From an uncultured Bacillota bacterium (GTDB lineage Bacteria; Bacillota_I; Bacilli_A; RFN20; CAG-826), in contig CASFVT010000004.1 in assembly GCA_949298195.1 (NCBI GenBank), positions 19,148 through 83,147 of the forward strand: a stretch of 64,000 nt of DNA, given 5' to 3'. Below, piece after piece: positions 17,477 to 25,584 of the stretch. Under the pieces are notes generated by a model. That model had not been told where the DNA came from. It saw nothing but the letters and a program-made list of their open reading frames with translations, and searched no databases. The translations under genes and the position numbers were made by a program. Numbering within the stretch: position 1 is the stretch's first letter; the number at the start of each line of letters is the position of its first letter.

Positions 17477-18444
17477 AGGCCTTCATGTACTACCTCGCCC
17501 TTGTCCTCGGAGCCCCGCTTGCCCTCCTTTTCTTCAAAACGAAAGTGACTTACGAGGGCGGGAAGAAATTCGCCATTCCCAAAGGGGCTCTCATCATCGC
17601 CGGTCACAAAAGCCCCCTCGACGCAATCAGCATCGCCTACCTCTTCTTCTTCCGGCGGCTCTATTTCCTGGCCGCGGACTGGTACCACGGTTTCCTGAGG
17701 ATATTCAAGCCCCTAATGGCCATGACCGGTGCCGTCTTCGTCGATCTCAAGGGCGAGAGATTCGATTTCGTCTCAAGGAGCCGGGCCCTCCTGACTTCGG
17801 GAAAGAGCCTCCTCGTCTTCCCGGAAGGTGATTACGTGAAAAACAAGAGGCTTCATGAACTCGGGGAATTCAAGACGGGCTATCTCCTCATCGCCCTCGA
17901 AAGCGGGGCCCCGATCGTCCCGGTTTCCTCAGATTTCTCCTATGGCTTCTTCCGCCGCCTCCACCTGAAGATCGGAAAGCCGATCTATCTCCCAAAAGAA
18001 ATTACCCCATCCTCCAGGGAAGAACTCGCTGAGCTCAACGGCGAAATCAAGAAGAAATGCCTCCGCCTCCTATACGAACTGAAAAGGGAAAAGGCAGCCA
18101 AGGTCAAAATGCATTATGATTACAAGGAACCGCGGAAAGGGGACGTCATCCGCGTCGGAATCGGCTCTTACCACCATTATGGGGTCTACCTCGGTGACGA
18201 AAGGGTCATTGAGTTCGGCCGGGCCGTCAATCAGCCCGGAGAGGCAATCGACGTCCACTTGACCTCGCTTCTTCATTTCTCCGGGGGCCGAATACCCGAA
18301 GTAAGGGTCCTGGCCCATGAAGGCCAAGCAAGACCTCTGGGCGAAATCGAAGACTATGCGAGAGAAGTCCTCGGGCAAGAGGACTACTCGTTGGCCATGA
18401 ACAACTGCCTCGACCTTGCCAACCGCCTCACCTTGGACATCTAG
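17473..18444 (+). CDS. PlsC-type acyltransferase fused to LRAT/NlpC-P60-like domain
   Basis: A 323-residue protein in two parts. Residues 1-205 form a lysophospholipid acyltransferase: HKSPLD gives the HX4D motif (His45, Asp50), and FPEG is at 116-119, though the usual TR after it is DY. Residues 210-323 resemble the LRAT/H-rev107 branch of the NlpC/P60 fold: RKGDVIRVGIGSYHHYGVYL carries the His (about 235) and NNCLDLAN the catalytic Cys (312). LRAT-like enzymes move acyl groups from phospholipids through a Cys thioester. Both halves thus handle acyl chains, and the fusion could take acyl groups from the preceding carrier protein. I do not know this fusion from well-studied bacteria. Confidence 0.75.
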   Translation: MKAFMYYLALVLGAPLALLFFKTKVTYEGGKKFAIPKGALIIAGHKSPLDAISIAYLFFFRRLYFLAADWYHGFLRIFKPLMAMTGAVFVDLKGERFDFVSRSRALLTSGKSLLVFPEGDYVKNKRLHELGEFKTGYLLIALESGAPIVPVSSDFSYGFFRRLHLKIGKPIYLPKEITPSSREELAELNGEIKKKCLRLLYELKREKAAKVKMHYDYKEPRKGDVIRVGIGSYHHYGVYLGDERVIEFGRAVNQPGEAIDVHLTSLLHFSGGRIPEVRVLAHEGQARPLGEIEDYAREVLGQEDYSLAMNNCLDLANRLTLDI

Positions 18445-18460
18445 AAAAGGAGCACCATCC

Positions 18461-19402
18461 ATGGAAAAGACCTACGCCATCCTCACCGACTCGACCAGCG
18501 ACCTCTCGCCGGAACTAAGGGCCCGTTTCGGGATCGACGATTACTTCCGGGGGGTCATCTCGACCCCGGAAAGCGAGGAAATCATTGCCGAGCTCGATGA
18601 GCGCGACGATGCCTACTTCGACGATTTCTACCGGAAATTGAAGGCCAATCCGAAGGGCTACAAGACGGCCGCTCTCGGAGGCGAGACCGTCAAGGAACGG
18701 ATGAAGGCTTGGCTCGACAAGGGACTCGACCTCCTCGTGATCACCGTTTCAGGATCCATGAGCGCCGTCTACAAAGTCATCGTCGAGGCCGCGCGTGAGG
18801 TCCTTCCCGACTACCCGGGGCGGAAGGTCCTCGTCCTCGATTCTCGCCGCTACTCCCTCGGGGTCGGAACCCTCGCCGTCCGGGCCGCCGAGCACCGTGA
18901 GGAAGGGCTGAGCATCGACGAGAATTTCGCCCTCCTCGAGAAGGAAAGGAACTGCCTTCACCAGATGGGCCCGATTGACGACCTCTACTACGTCGCCAGC
19001 AAGGGGCGGATCAGCAATGCCAAGGCCTTCTTCGGCACTATCTTCGGCATCAAGCCGATGGGTGATTTCAGCCCTGAGGGCATGGTCCAGCCGCTCGGCA
19101 AGGTGAGTGGCATCGAGAAATCCTACAAAGTCATCGTCGAATACATGAAGAAGACCATCAAGCATCCGGAGAAGCAAGTCGTCTTCATCTCCCAGACCCT
19201 CCGTCGGAAGGAAGCCGAGAAGGCCGCCGAGTTGATCCGTAGGGAAATCAAACCGCGCGAAGTCATCGTGGCCAACATCTATCCGAACACCGGCATCAAC
19301 TGCGGGCCGGGCCTCTTCGCGGCCTTCTATTACGGGACCGAAATCACCGACCTCTCCTACGAGAAGGGCGTCTTCGACAACATCGTCAAGAACATCCTAT
19401 GA
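18461..19402 (+). CDS. fakB: DegV family protein, probable fatty-acid carrier FakB
   Basis: A 313-residue DegV/EDD-fold protein that should bind one fatty-acid molecule and present it to FakA for phosphorylation. Typical features are the opening AILTDSTSDL at 6-15, the SGSMSAVY loop in the first domain and the C-terminal fatty-acid pocket domain with GPGLFAAFYYG. ATG at 18461 follows AAAGGAG by 8 nt; the frame is open further upstream but overlaps the preceding gene. It overlaps the alpha/beta hydrolase by 4 nt. Co-transcription with fakA is the main reason to call it FakB. Confidence 0.85.
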   Translation: MEKTYAILTDSTSDLSPELRARFGIDDYFRGVISTPESEEIIAELDERDDAYFDDFYRKLKANPKGYKTAALGGETVKERMKAWLDKGLDLLVITVSGSMSAVYKVIVEAAREVLPDYPGRKVLVLDSRRYSLGVGTLAVRAAEHREEGLSIDENFALLEKERNCLHQMGPIDDLYYVASKGRISNAKAFFGTIFGIKPMGDFSPEGMVQPLGKVSGIEKSYKVIVEYMKKTIKHPEKQVVFISQTLRRKEAEKAAELIRREIKPREVIVANIYPNTGINCGPGLFAAFYYGTEITDLSYEKGVFDNIVKNIL

Positions 19403-20370
19403 CACTCTTCCTCGCCATCCCGCTTCCGTGGTGGGCGATTACCCTCATCGTCGTTTTCGCCTTCGCCGTTTTCAACCTGCTCGCCTTCCTGATCCTGGTT
19501 CCCCACGTCGTCTTCTACAACACCGTCTACCGGAGCCCCAGAAAGAAAAGAACCCGGGAATGCACGAACAAGAAGGACGAAGACCAAGTCCGGATGTTCG
19601 AGGAAGGGGTCAAGTGGGCCGAGGCCCAAGGCGATAAGCGGATCCCGCTTGAAATCAATCACGATGGCCTTCTCCTAAAAGGCGAATACATCGACTACGG
19701 CTCGAAGAGATGCGCAGTCCTCCTCCAAGGCCGAACCGAGTCGCTCCTTTATAGCTATTACTTTGCCAAACCCTATGCCGAATCAGGCTACAACATCCTC
19801 GTAGTCGATCTGAGGGCCCATGGCTTAAGCGACGGGAAATACCAAACCGGGGGGCTCAAGGAAAGCGGGGACATCGTCGCCTGGATCGATTACGTCGCCG
19901 CACGCTTCCACGTCGAGAGTTTCCTCTTCCATGGTCTCTGCATCGGGGCCTCGACGGCGGTCTACTCGGCTCTAAAACTCGAGCAACGCGGTTACCCGAT
20001 GGTCGAGAAAGTCGTCTCCGAAGGGCTCTTCACCACCTACTACGACATGTTCAAGGCCAACTTCGCCCACTACAAGAAAAAGCCGTTCCCGATGCTCAAT
20101 CTCACCTTTTTCCTCGGGCGGATCTACACCGGGGTCAATTTCTACGACAACCGCCCGATCGACGCGGTCGGCCAATTGAAGTGCCCCATCCTCCTCCTTT
20201 ATAGCACGGAAGACATCTTCTGCCACCGCGAAGACGGGGAGGCCATCTACGAGAAGGCCAAGAACCCGAATAGCGAACTCGTCTTTTTCCCGCGGGGCCG
20301 CCACTCCCACGTCCGTTCCCTCAATACCGAGGCTTACGATGCTAAAATAAAGGAGTTCATCGGGAAATAA
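19399..20370 (+). CDS. Membrane-anchored alpha/beta hydrolase with Cys nucleophile
   Basis: A 323-residue protein with one N-terminal membrane segment (about 10-35) and an alpha/beta-hydrolase domain of the YqkD/BAAT type. The nucleophile elbow reads HGLCIGAS, so Cys181 replaces the usual Ser of GxSxG. The acid is probably the Asp in YSTEDIF and the base the His in GRHSHVRS. A Cys elbow occurs in dienelactone hydrolase and in acyl-CoA amino-acid N-acyltransferases, which favours acyl transfer over plain hydrolysis; that is inference. Its place between FakB and a glycolipid glycosyltransferase suggests a lipid substrate. Confidence 0.75.
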   Translation: MTLFLAIPLPWWAITLIVVFAFAVFNLLAFLILVPHVVFYNTVYRSPRKKRTRECTNKKDEDQVRMFEEGVKWAEAQGDKRIPLEINHDGLLLKGEYIDYGSKRCAVLLQGRTESLLYSYYFAKPYAESGYNILVVDLRAHGLSDGKYQTGGLKESGDIVAWIDYVAARFHVESFLFHGLCIGASTAVYSALKLEQRGYPMVEKVVSEGLFTTYYDMFKANFAHYKKKPFPMLNLTFFLGRIYTGVNFYDNRPIDAVGQLKCPILLLYSTEDIFCHREDGEAIYEKAKNPNSELVFFPRGRHSHVRSLNTEAYDAKIKEFIGK

Positions 20371-20384
20371 GCAAGGAGAGCAAT

Positions 20385-20795
20385 ATGGAAGAAAATGACA
20401 TTCTCGATTCCCATATCGGAACGGAAGGATCGAAGGCGAGCGGCTCTCGGGTAGACGAAACCGAATGCTATGAGGGCCAATTCCGCGATGGGGATCGCGT
20501 CTATGTCGATCGACCCCTCCCGGAGATAATCGAGGCCGAGAACGCCGCGGTCATTTCCATCGTCCTCGGAACCATTTCCGATGTCCTGTCCGTCTTCGTC
20601 GTAGGGTTCATCATGGCCATCTTCGCCATCATCAATTCGAAGAAGGCCAAACAGGTTCTCAACAGCCGGCACCACAAATACCACGTAGCTACAGCAGGTG
20701 AAATCTTTGGGTGGGTTTCCATTGCCCTTTCGGCTTTCTTCTTGGCCTTCTGGATCATCCAAATCATCATGATCGTCACCATCGCGAACTACTGA
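20385..20795 (+). CDS. Small membrane protein (DUF4190-like)
   Basis: A 136-residue protein with a charged N-terminal half of about 55 residues and two membrane segments (about 55-83 and 105-134), the second very hydrophobic (FFLAFWIIQIIMIVTI). The second half recalls DUF4190 membrane proteins, whose role is unknown. ATG at 20385 is preceded by AAGGAGAGC. It lies between the hydrolase and the UgtP-like gene with 14-nt gaps on both sides, so it is part of the lipid operon and may anchor or regulate the enzymes there. Confidence 0.7.
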   Translation: MEENDILDSHIGTEGSKASGSRVDETECYEGQFRDGDRVYVDRPLPEIIEAENAAVISIVLGTISDVLSVFVVGFIMAIFAIINSKKAKQVLNSRHHKYHVATAGEIFGWVSIALSAFFLAFWIIQIIMIVTIANY

Positions 20796-20809
20796 CGATT
20801 AACCCGGCC

Positions 20810-21913
20810 ATGGGCAAGAAAATCCTCCTCCTCACCGCCGGGAAAACCGGTGGACACCGAAGTGCATCCACCGCCGTGAAGGCTGCCCTTTTGGCCAAGG
20901 ATCCCACGCTCGAGGTCATCGATTACGACTCGAACCGCCTCTTCCTCGGCTATGGCGGGGAAGGTGGGGAACAAGGCTATGTCACGATGACGACCCGTCT
21001 TCGCTTTTTCTGGAAGGTCTTTTTCGAATTCACCTCCTTTTTTCGACCCGTTTCCAACTTCTTCCTCAGCGCAGCGATCAAACACCGCTTCCTCGCGCTG
21101 CTTAATGAGGAAAAACCTGATCTGGTCGTTTCCCTCCACCCCTGTTTCGTCGATTCGGCCATCCAGCTCGTCCGGAAGACGTGGAATGTCCCTTTCTACG
21201 TAGTCCTCCTTGACCCAATGAAGCATTCCCGCCTCTGGCGAAGCAAGAAGGCGGATTTGACCTTCCTACCGACCATTGAAGCGAAAAACTCCTTCATCAA
21301 AGCCGGTTTTGCAGAGGAAAAACTAATTTTGTCCGGTTTTCCCGTTTCCCTGCGCCAAGGTGGACAGTCCAATGACCACAATCCGCGCCTTCGTAAGCGG
21401 CTATTGTTCGTCAATCCGAGCCAACGAGGGTTCCGCCATACCCTGAAACTCATCGAAACGGCCTATCCATTTGATGTCGACATCGACATCGTGACCGGTA
21501 GCGATACTCGTCTCCGCCTCTACATGGAAAAGCACCTCCCTCCCCGGGAAGGGGTGAATGTCCTCGGCTATGTCAACGACATGGGTAAGAGGCTTCTCGA
21601 GGCCGACATCCTCTTGACCAAGGCCGGCCCCAACGTCATGTTCGAGGCCATCGCCGCGAAAACCCCGATCGTCTTTACCGGCCATCTCCCGGGGCAGGAG
21701 GAAACCAATGCCCTTTACGCGGTCTCCCGCGGCTACGCCTATGAAGCCGAGAAACCCGGCGAACTCCGAAAAACGCTTGTCCGGCTCATTGTCGATGATC
21801 CGGCTGAGTTAGAGAGGATGACGCAAAGGGAGGCGGACTGCCCCGATGTCAACGGAGCCCAGAACATTGCCATGGAAATCGTTTCCCGCTTAGGCAAAGA
21901 AGGGGCAAGCTGA
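20810..21913 (+). CDS. UgtP/MGDG-synthase type diacylglycerol glycosyltransferase
   Basis: A 367-residue GT28-family enzyme. The N-terminus KKILLLTAGKTGGHRSAS matches the MGD-synthase N-domain, and the C-domain has LTKAGPNVMFEAIAAKTP with the conserved sugar-nucleotide loop and PGQEETN. Enzymes of this group move glucose or galactose from UDP-sugar to diacylglycerol, the first step of glycolipid and lipoteichoic-acid anchor synthesis. The donor cannot be told from sequence. ATG at 20810 is the conserved start; no Shine-Dalgarno is seen and it lies 14 nt after the previous stop. It overlaps the GT2 gene by 1 nt (TGATG). Confidence 0.85.
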   Translation: MGKKILLLTAGKTGGHRSASTAVKAALLAKDPTLEVIDYDSNRLFLGYGGEGGEQGYVTMTTRLRFFWKVFFEFTSFFRPVSNFFLSAAIKHRFLALLNEEKPDLVVSLHPCFVDSAIQLVRKTWNVPFYVVLLDPMKHSRLWRSKKADLTFLPTIEAKNSFIKAGFAEEKLILSGFPVSLRQGGQSNDHNPRLRKRLLFVNPSQRGFRHTLKLIETAYPFDVDIDIVTGSDTRLRLYMEKHLPPREGVNVLGYVNDMGKRLLEADILLTKAGPNVMFEAIAAKTPIVFTGHLPGQEETNALYAVSRGYAYEAEKPGELRKTLVRLIVDDPAELERMTQREADCPDVNGAQNIAMEIVSRLGKEGAS

Positions 21914-23190
21914 TGGAAGAAGCCGTGAGGATCATCTTTTACGTCTATCTCGGGTTCGTCGGCCTCGTCTTCCTTTTTTACCTGCCGCGCCTGCTATATT
22001 TCATTGCCGCCTTTTTGCCTGTAAAACACGTGGCGAATCCAAGGAAGAACCGTCTCGCGGTCGTCGTCTGCGCCCGTGAGGAAGGGGAAGTCGTTTCCGG
22101 GGTCCTCGCTTCCCTCCTCGAACAGGACTACGACCAGTCTTTCTATGACATATACGTCGTCGTTGGCGGGGTCGACGATCCCACGGGGGCAGTGGCTAGA
22201 CGCTTCCCAAAGACCGAGGTGATATCCGTTCCGGAGCAGACCTCGAAGGGCGAGGCCCTCGACGGGGGGCTCAAGGCCATCATGAAAAAGAACCGCGGCT
22301 ACGAAGCCTATGTCTTCATCGATGCCGATAACCTCGCGGCCAAGGATTTCCTAAGCGAAATGAACAATGCCCTCGCCCTCGACAAGCAGATCGTCATCGG
22401 GAAGAAGCTCATCAAGAACTTTTTCTCATCCCTTCCGGAATCAAGATCATATTCCTCCGACTCAACCGCTCTCACCTATACCCAGGTCGACGACCTCGGG
22501 AACCGGGCGCGGAACCTCCTCGGGGCCCCGGTCTCGACGGTTGGGACCGGGATGATGGTCCGTCACGACATCATCGAGATGAACGGGGGCTGGCCTTATC
22601 GGAGCCTCACCGAGGACTACGAACTCGGGATCGACGCCATGCTGAAAGACTGGAGCACGTACTATTACCCCCATGCCCGGGTCTACACCGAGGAAGCAAC
22701 CGACTGGCGCGGGGCCTACCGACGGAGGCTCCGTTGGATCAAAGGCTATGACCAAGTACACGTGCGGTTCCGGAAAGCCATCTGGAAGAAAAAATTCCCT
22801 AGGGGGAAAAGCTGGATCAAATTCGGCTATTTCCTTGGGCGGTTTCCCATCTATGCGATCTTCGGGAGTTCCTTCCTCTTCTCTTTCGTCGGGCTTGTTT
22901 TCCTCCTCGTGTCTTGCTTCGGGCTTCTCGCCTATCTCTATCCCCTTCTCCTTTTCCTCGTTCCCCTGGCCATCAGCTATCTCCTTCTCTCGCTTTTCAA
23001 CCTCGTCACCGTCCTGGCCGATCGAAAAAACCTCCCGATTGGGTTCCTGGGCAAGGCAAAGCTCGTCCTCCTCTCGCCCTTATACAACCTCACCTATCTC
23101 CCCATTTACCTAACGGTCGCTTTCACTTCCTACGGCCGTTTCGGGTGGGAGAAGACCCCGCGGATTCCCTTCAAGAAGAAGGATCAATGA
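21913..23190 (+). CDS. Membrane glycosyltransferase family 2
   Basis: A 425-residue processive-type GT2. One N-terminal membrane segment (about 8-34) precedes the catalytic domain with DAD at 137-139, TED at 233-235 (general base) and RRLRW at 271-275, the Q/RxxRW motif of processive synthases. Three to four C-terminal membrane segments follow (about 300-400). This layout matches BcsA/IcaA-like enzymes and glycolipid GT2 enzymes. As the last gene of the lipid operon it may extend the glycolipid made by the preceding enzyme. Its end overlaps the convergent 23184-23630 gene by 7 nt. Confidence 0.85.
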   Translation: MEEAVRIIFYVYLGFVGLVFLFYLPRLLYFIAAFLPVKHVANPRKNRLAVVVCAREEGEVVSGVLASLLEQDYDQSFYDIYVVVGGVDDPTGAVARRFPKTEVISVPEQTSKGEALDGGLKAIMKKNRGYEAYVFIDADNLAAKDFLSEMNNALALDKQIVIGKKLIKNFFSSLPESRSYSSDSTALTYTQVDDLGNRARNLLGAPVSTVGTGMMVRHDIIEMNGGWPYRSLTEDYELGIDAMLKDWSTYYYPHARVYTEEATDWRGAYRRRLRWIKGYDQVHVRFRKAIWKKKFPRGKSWIKFGYFLGRFPIYAIFGSSFLFSFVGLVFLLVSCFGLLAYLYPLLLFLVPLAISYLLLSLFNLVTVLADRKNLPIGFLGKAKLVLLSPLYNLTYLPIYLTVAFTSYGRFGWEKTPRIPFKKKDQ

Positions 23191-23630
23191 CCATCGGGGA
23201 TTTCCTTGAGGAACTCCCCGGCCCCGTCTTTGCCCCGGGCCGCCACGTGCGGGGCGTAGATGAGACACCCCTCGTCGACGTAGATGGTTCCGTTCCGCTT
23301 GTAGTCGTTTTCCCCGAACCATCCCGATTCGGTGTACCTCAAGTTCGGGCAATAGGCCTTCGCCCCACGCATGAGGATGATCGAGTTGCACTTGATGAGG
23401 TTCGGGGCGATGAGCTGCCCGCCTTCTTCGAAGATGAAACTTCCCGCGTACTTGGCCGTGGTATAGACCGTGGTCCCCTTGGCCGCCTCGATGTTGTCGA
23501 CGGAGCGGTCAATCGAGAAGACATAATCGTCTTCGATGAGGTTCTTGCTCCAGTGACGAATTGAAAAAAGGCGCTTTTCCTTCGTCGGGGCGACGAATCC
23601 GAGCCGTCTCAAGGCTTCGCTTAGTTCCAT
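23184..23630 (-). CDS. Hypothetical protein, 148 residues
   Basis: I do not recognise this family. The protein is soluble, with no signal or membrane segment. It contains strings of short beta-like segments with repeated polar turns (YVFSIDRSVDNIEAA, GTTVYTTAKYAGSF, GTIYVDEGCLIYAPHVA) that resemble a small beta-helix or pectate-lyase-like rung pattern. ATG at 23630 has a strong GAGGAGGGAG ribosome site. It is a single gene facing the end of the lipid operon and divergent from the starch operon. No clue to function comes from the context. Confidence 0.65.
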   Translation of the reverse strand: MELSEALRRLGFVAPTKEKRLFSIRHWSKNLIEDDYVFSIDRSVDNIEAAKGTTVYTTAKYAGSFIFEEGGQLIAPNLIKCNSIILMRGAKAYCPNLRYTESGWFGENDYKRNGTIYVDEGCLIYAPHVAARGKDGAGEFLKEIPDGH

Positions 23631-23843
23631 TGTCTCTCCCTCCTCTTAAGCCCCTTCATTTTAAATTGCCGCCGGTGGGGATTGGTAGCGAGCGGCCGTC
23701 CCGTGCTCGTCCATGGCCGCTTTTCCCGTCGCGGCGAACTTAATTTCCGGCAACAAGGGAACTTCGCTACGCGCGCGCGCTCGCTTTTATTGCTATGTTC
23801 TGTATATTCAAAAGAGGGCAGCGGCTATCGTCCACTTAAACTT

Positions 23844-23857
23844 TGTAAGCGCTTTCA
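23844..23857. promoter_or_regulatory. cre operator upstream of plus-strand starch operon
   Basis: TGTAAGCGCTTTCA is a full match to TGWAANCGNTNWCA. It ends 8 bp before the TTGACA -35, a position more often used for activation than for repression. The rest of 23631-23843 has no gene; it holds an alternating CG run at 23769-23778. Confidence 0.8.
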
Positions 23858-23865
23858 TTTTCCGA

Positions 23866-23895
23866 TTGACAGATTCCGAGAAGCGGCTTTATCTT
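23866..23895 (+). promoter_or_regulatory. Promoter of the plus-strand starch operon
   Basis: TTGACA at 23866-23871 with TATCTT at 23890-23895 (18-bp spacing; TTATCT at 17 bp is the alternative). The start codon at 23940 has AAGGAGGG upstream. Confidence 0.7.
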
Positions 23896-23939
23896 GTAAT
23901 CGACTTAAACGCTTAAGTTCACACATAAGGAGGGAAACC

Positions 23940-25502
23940 ATGTTGAAGAAAAAAGCGTTGGGTCTCCTGCTTGGGGCCGCCTTGATCGGCCTGGCAGCCT
24001 GTACCCCCACCACCACACCTACCACATCTGAAAGCACGACGGACTCGGAGGCCAGTTCTTCCGTCGAGGACAATACTGTAACCGTCACCTTCCGCGTCGC
24101 AGACGAAGTCGTTCATACCGAAGACCTCGGCGAAGACGGCGGGATCCCGACGCGTTACGACTACACCCCGGAAACCGGCGAACTGGTCGGCTGGTACCTG
24201 ACCCCGACCTTCTCCCGCGTCTACAACTTCAAGGACGCCTTCACCGAGGACACGACCCTCTTCGGGGCAGTTTCCGTCTATGAGGAAGACACGCGCGTCT
24301 ACTATCTATCCGGTTCGGGTACCTCGCCGATCCTCTCGACCAACGACTGGGGCAAGAACCCAACCGATGAAGCCAAGCTCAACCCGGTGGAAGGGGAAAA
24401 GAACACCTTCGCCATCACCTTGGATCTCTATGCCAACGACAGCTTCCAGGTCACGAGCTTCGACCCGGTTCCGACGTGGGATTGGCAGTTCGGGGCCGGC
24501 TACATCATCAACATGGATGAACTCGAGGGCATCGTCGAAGGGGGAGGCGGTTTGGCCGAAAACACCCGTCAAAGCAACATCACCATCCTCCTGGACGGGA
24601 ACTACACCATCACCTTGAAGACCTATCCCGACCACGATCCGGTGGAAAACGAGACAACGACCCAGCAAGACAAGATCAACAATCTCTGCAACCTCACCAT
24701 CAAGCGGAATGGGGATCCCATCACCGAGAAACCGGACATCACCTATGAGCACTACATCAAGGGGGCGAACATCACGGCTTGGAAGGATCTCTACAATCCG
24801 AGTACCAAAATGAACTACGACGGCTCGACCGGCAACCACACCCTCTCCATCTACCTCCGAGCCAACGAGGAATTCATGTTCTCGACCCTGAACGTCGATG
24901 CTTCCGGGAACAAGACCACCGGGAACATCTACATCAACTGGGAAAACGTCGCCGAAGAGAGCAAGGCCATCTTCGTGGCCCCGGAAAAAGGGACCAACAT
25001 CTTCGCCAAGGACGCCGGTCTCTATACCTTCACCTACGACCCGAATGAAGATCCGACGACCGGCGGGATCCTGACGGCCACCGTCGATACGGCCGCCACT
25101 CTCACCGTCCACGATTACTACATCAACGGCACGATGGCCTCGGCCACGGCGGGCGACTGGAGTACCAGCATGGTCCAGCTCGACGGCAACCTTCTCGACA
25201 CCTACAAGCTGAGTGCCGGAACGGAAGACGACACCTACGTCTACGAGGGCCTTGAATGCCGGGTTGGCGACGAATTCGCCGTCACGGCTTTCGTGGCCGG
25301 GAGCACCACGACGGGATCGGGCTGGTCCAATCAGGCCGGCAGCTACAATACCGCCTATGCCGTCCCGGAGACGATCGGCGAGGGCTTGGCCTTCGCCCCG
25401 GCTTCGGAAAGCAACCTCAACTTCAAGTGCTTGGTGGCCGGCACATACGACATTTCACTGAACGTCTACTCCCGCATCGTCACCATCACCCCAGCGGCCT
25501 GA
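23940..25502 (+). CDS. Starch-binding surface lipoprotein (SusE/SusF-like modules)
   Basis: A 520-residue lipoprotein that should hold malto-oligosaccharides at the cell surface. The signal peptide ends in the lipobox LAAC (Cys at about 20), followed by a Thr/Ser-rich linker. The mature part holds about three similar beta-sandwich units beginning near YYLSGSG, HYIKGAN and YYINGTM and ending in a pattern such as GTYDISLNVYSRIVTI. This repeats the layout of SusE/SusF starch-binding units, though sequence similarity is only by pattern. ATG at 23940 has AAGGAGGG 6 nt upstream. It leads the operon with GH13, MalEFG and MsmK, and a strong hairpin separates it from them. Confidence 0.7.
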   Translation: MLKKKALGLLLGAALIGLAACTPTTTPTTSESTTDSEASSSVEDNTVTVTFRVADEVVHTEDLGEDGGIPTRYDYTPETGELVGWYLTPTFSRVYNFKDAFTEDTTLFGAVSVYEEDTRVYYLSGSGTSPILSTNDWGKNPTDEAKLNPVEGEKNTFAITLDLYANDSFQVTSFDPVPTWDWQFGAGYIINMDELEGIVEGGGGLAENTRQSNITILLDGNYTITLKTYPDHDPVENETTTQQDKINNLCNLTIKRNGDPITEKPDITYEHYIKGANITAWKDLYNPSTKMNYDGSTGNHTLSIYLRANEEFMFSTLNVDASGNKTTGNIYINWENVAEESKAIFVAPEKGTNIFAKDAGLYTFTYDPNEDPTTGGILTATVDTAATLTVHDYYINGTMASATAGDWSTSMVQLDGNLLDTYKLSAGTEDDTYVYEGLECRVGDEFAVTAFVAGSTTTGSGWSNQAGSYNTAYAVPETIGEGLAFAPASESNLNFKCLVAGTYDISLNVYSRIVTITPAA

Positions 25503-25513
25503 CATCCTCCGCT

Positions 25514-25547
25514 CGAGGCGCCGGTCTCCCTTTCCACCGGCGCCTCG
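25514..25547 (+). repeat. Strong hairpin between lipoprotein and GH13 genes
   Basis: CGAGGCGCCGGT / ACCGGCGCCTCG is a perfect 12-bp inverted repeat with a 10-nt loop and no T run. It is better read as an mRNA-stabilising or partial-attenuation element than as a full terminator. Confidence 0.65.
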
Positions 25548-25584
25548 AAAGGCCGCTTGCGCCACTTCGCTAGACAGGACCGAT

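Noticed and set aside
23769..23778. Alternating CG run as a Z-DNA or regulatory element
   Set aside because: Ten bases only, in a GC-rich genome, with no link to the promoter elements at 23844-23895.
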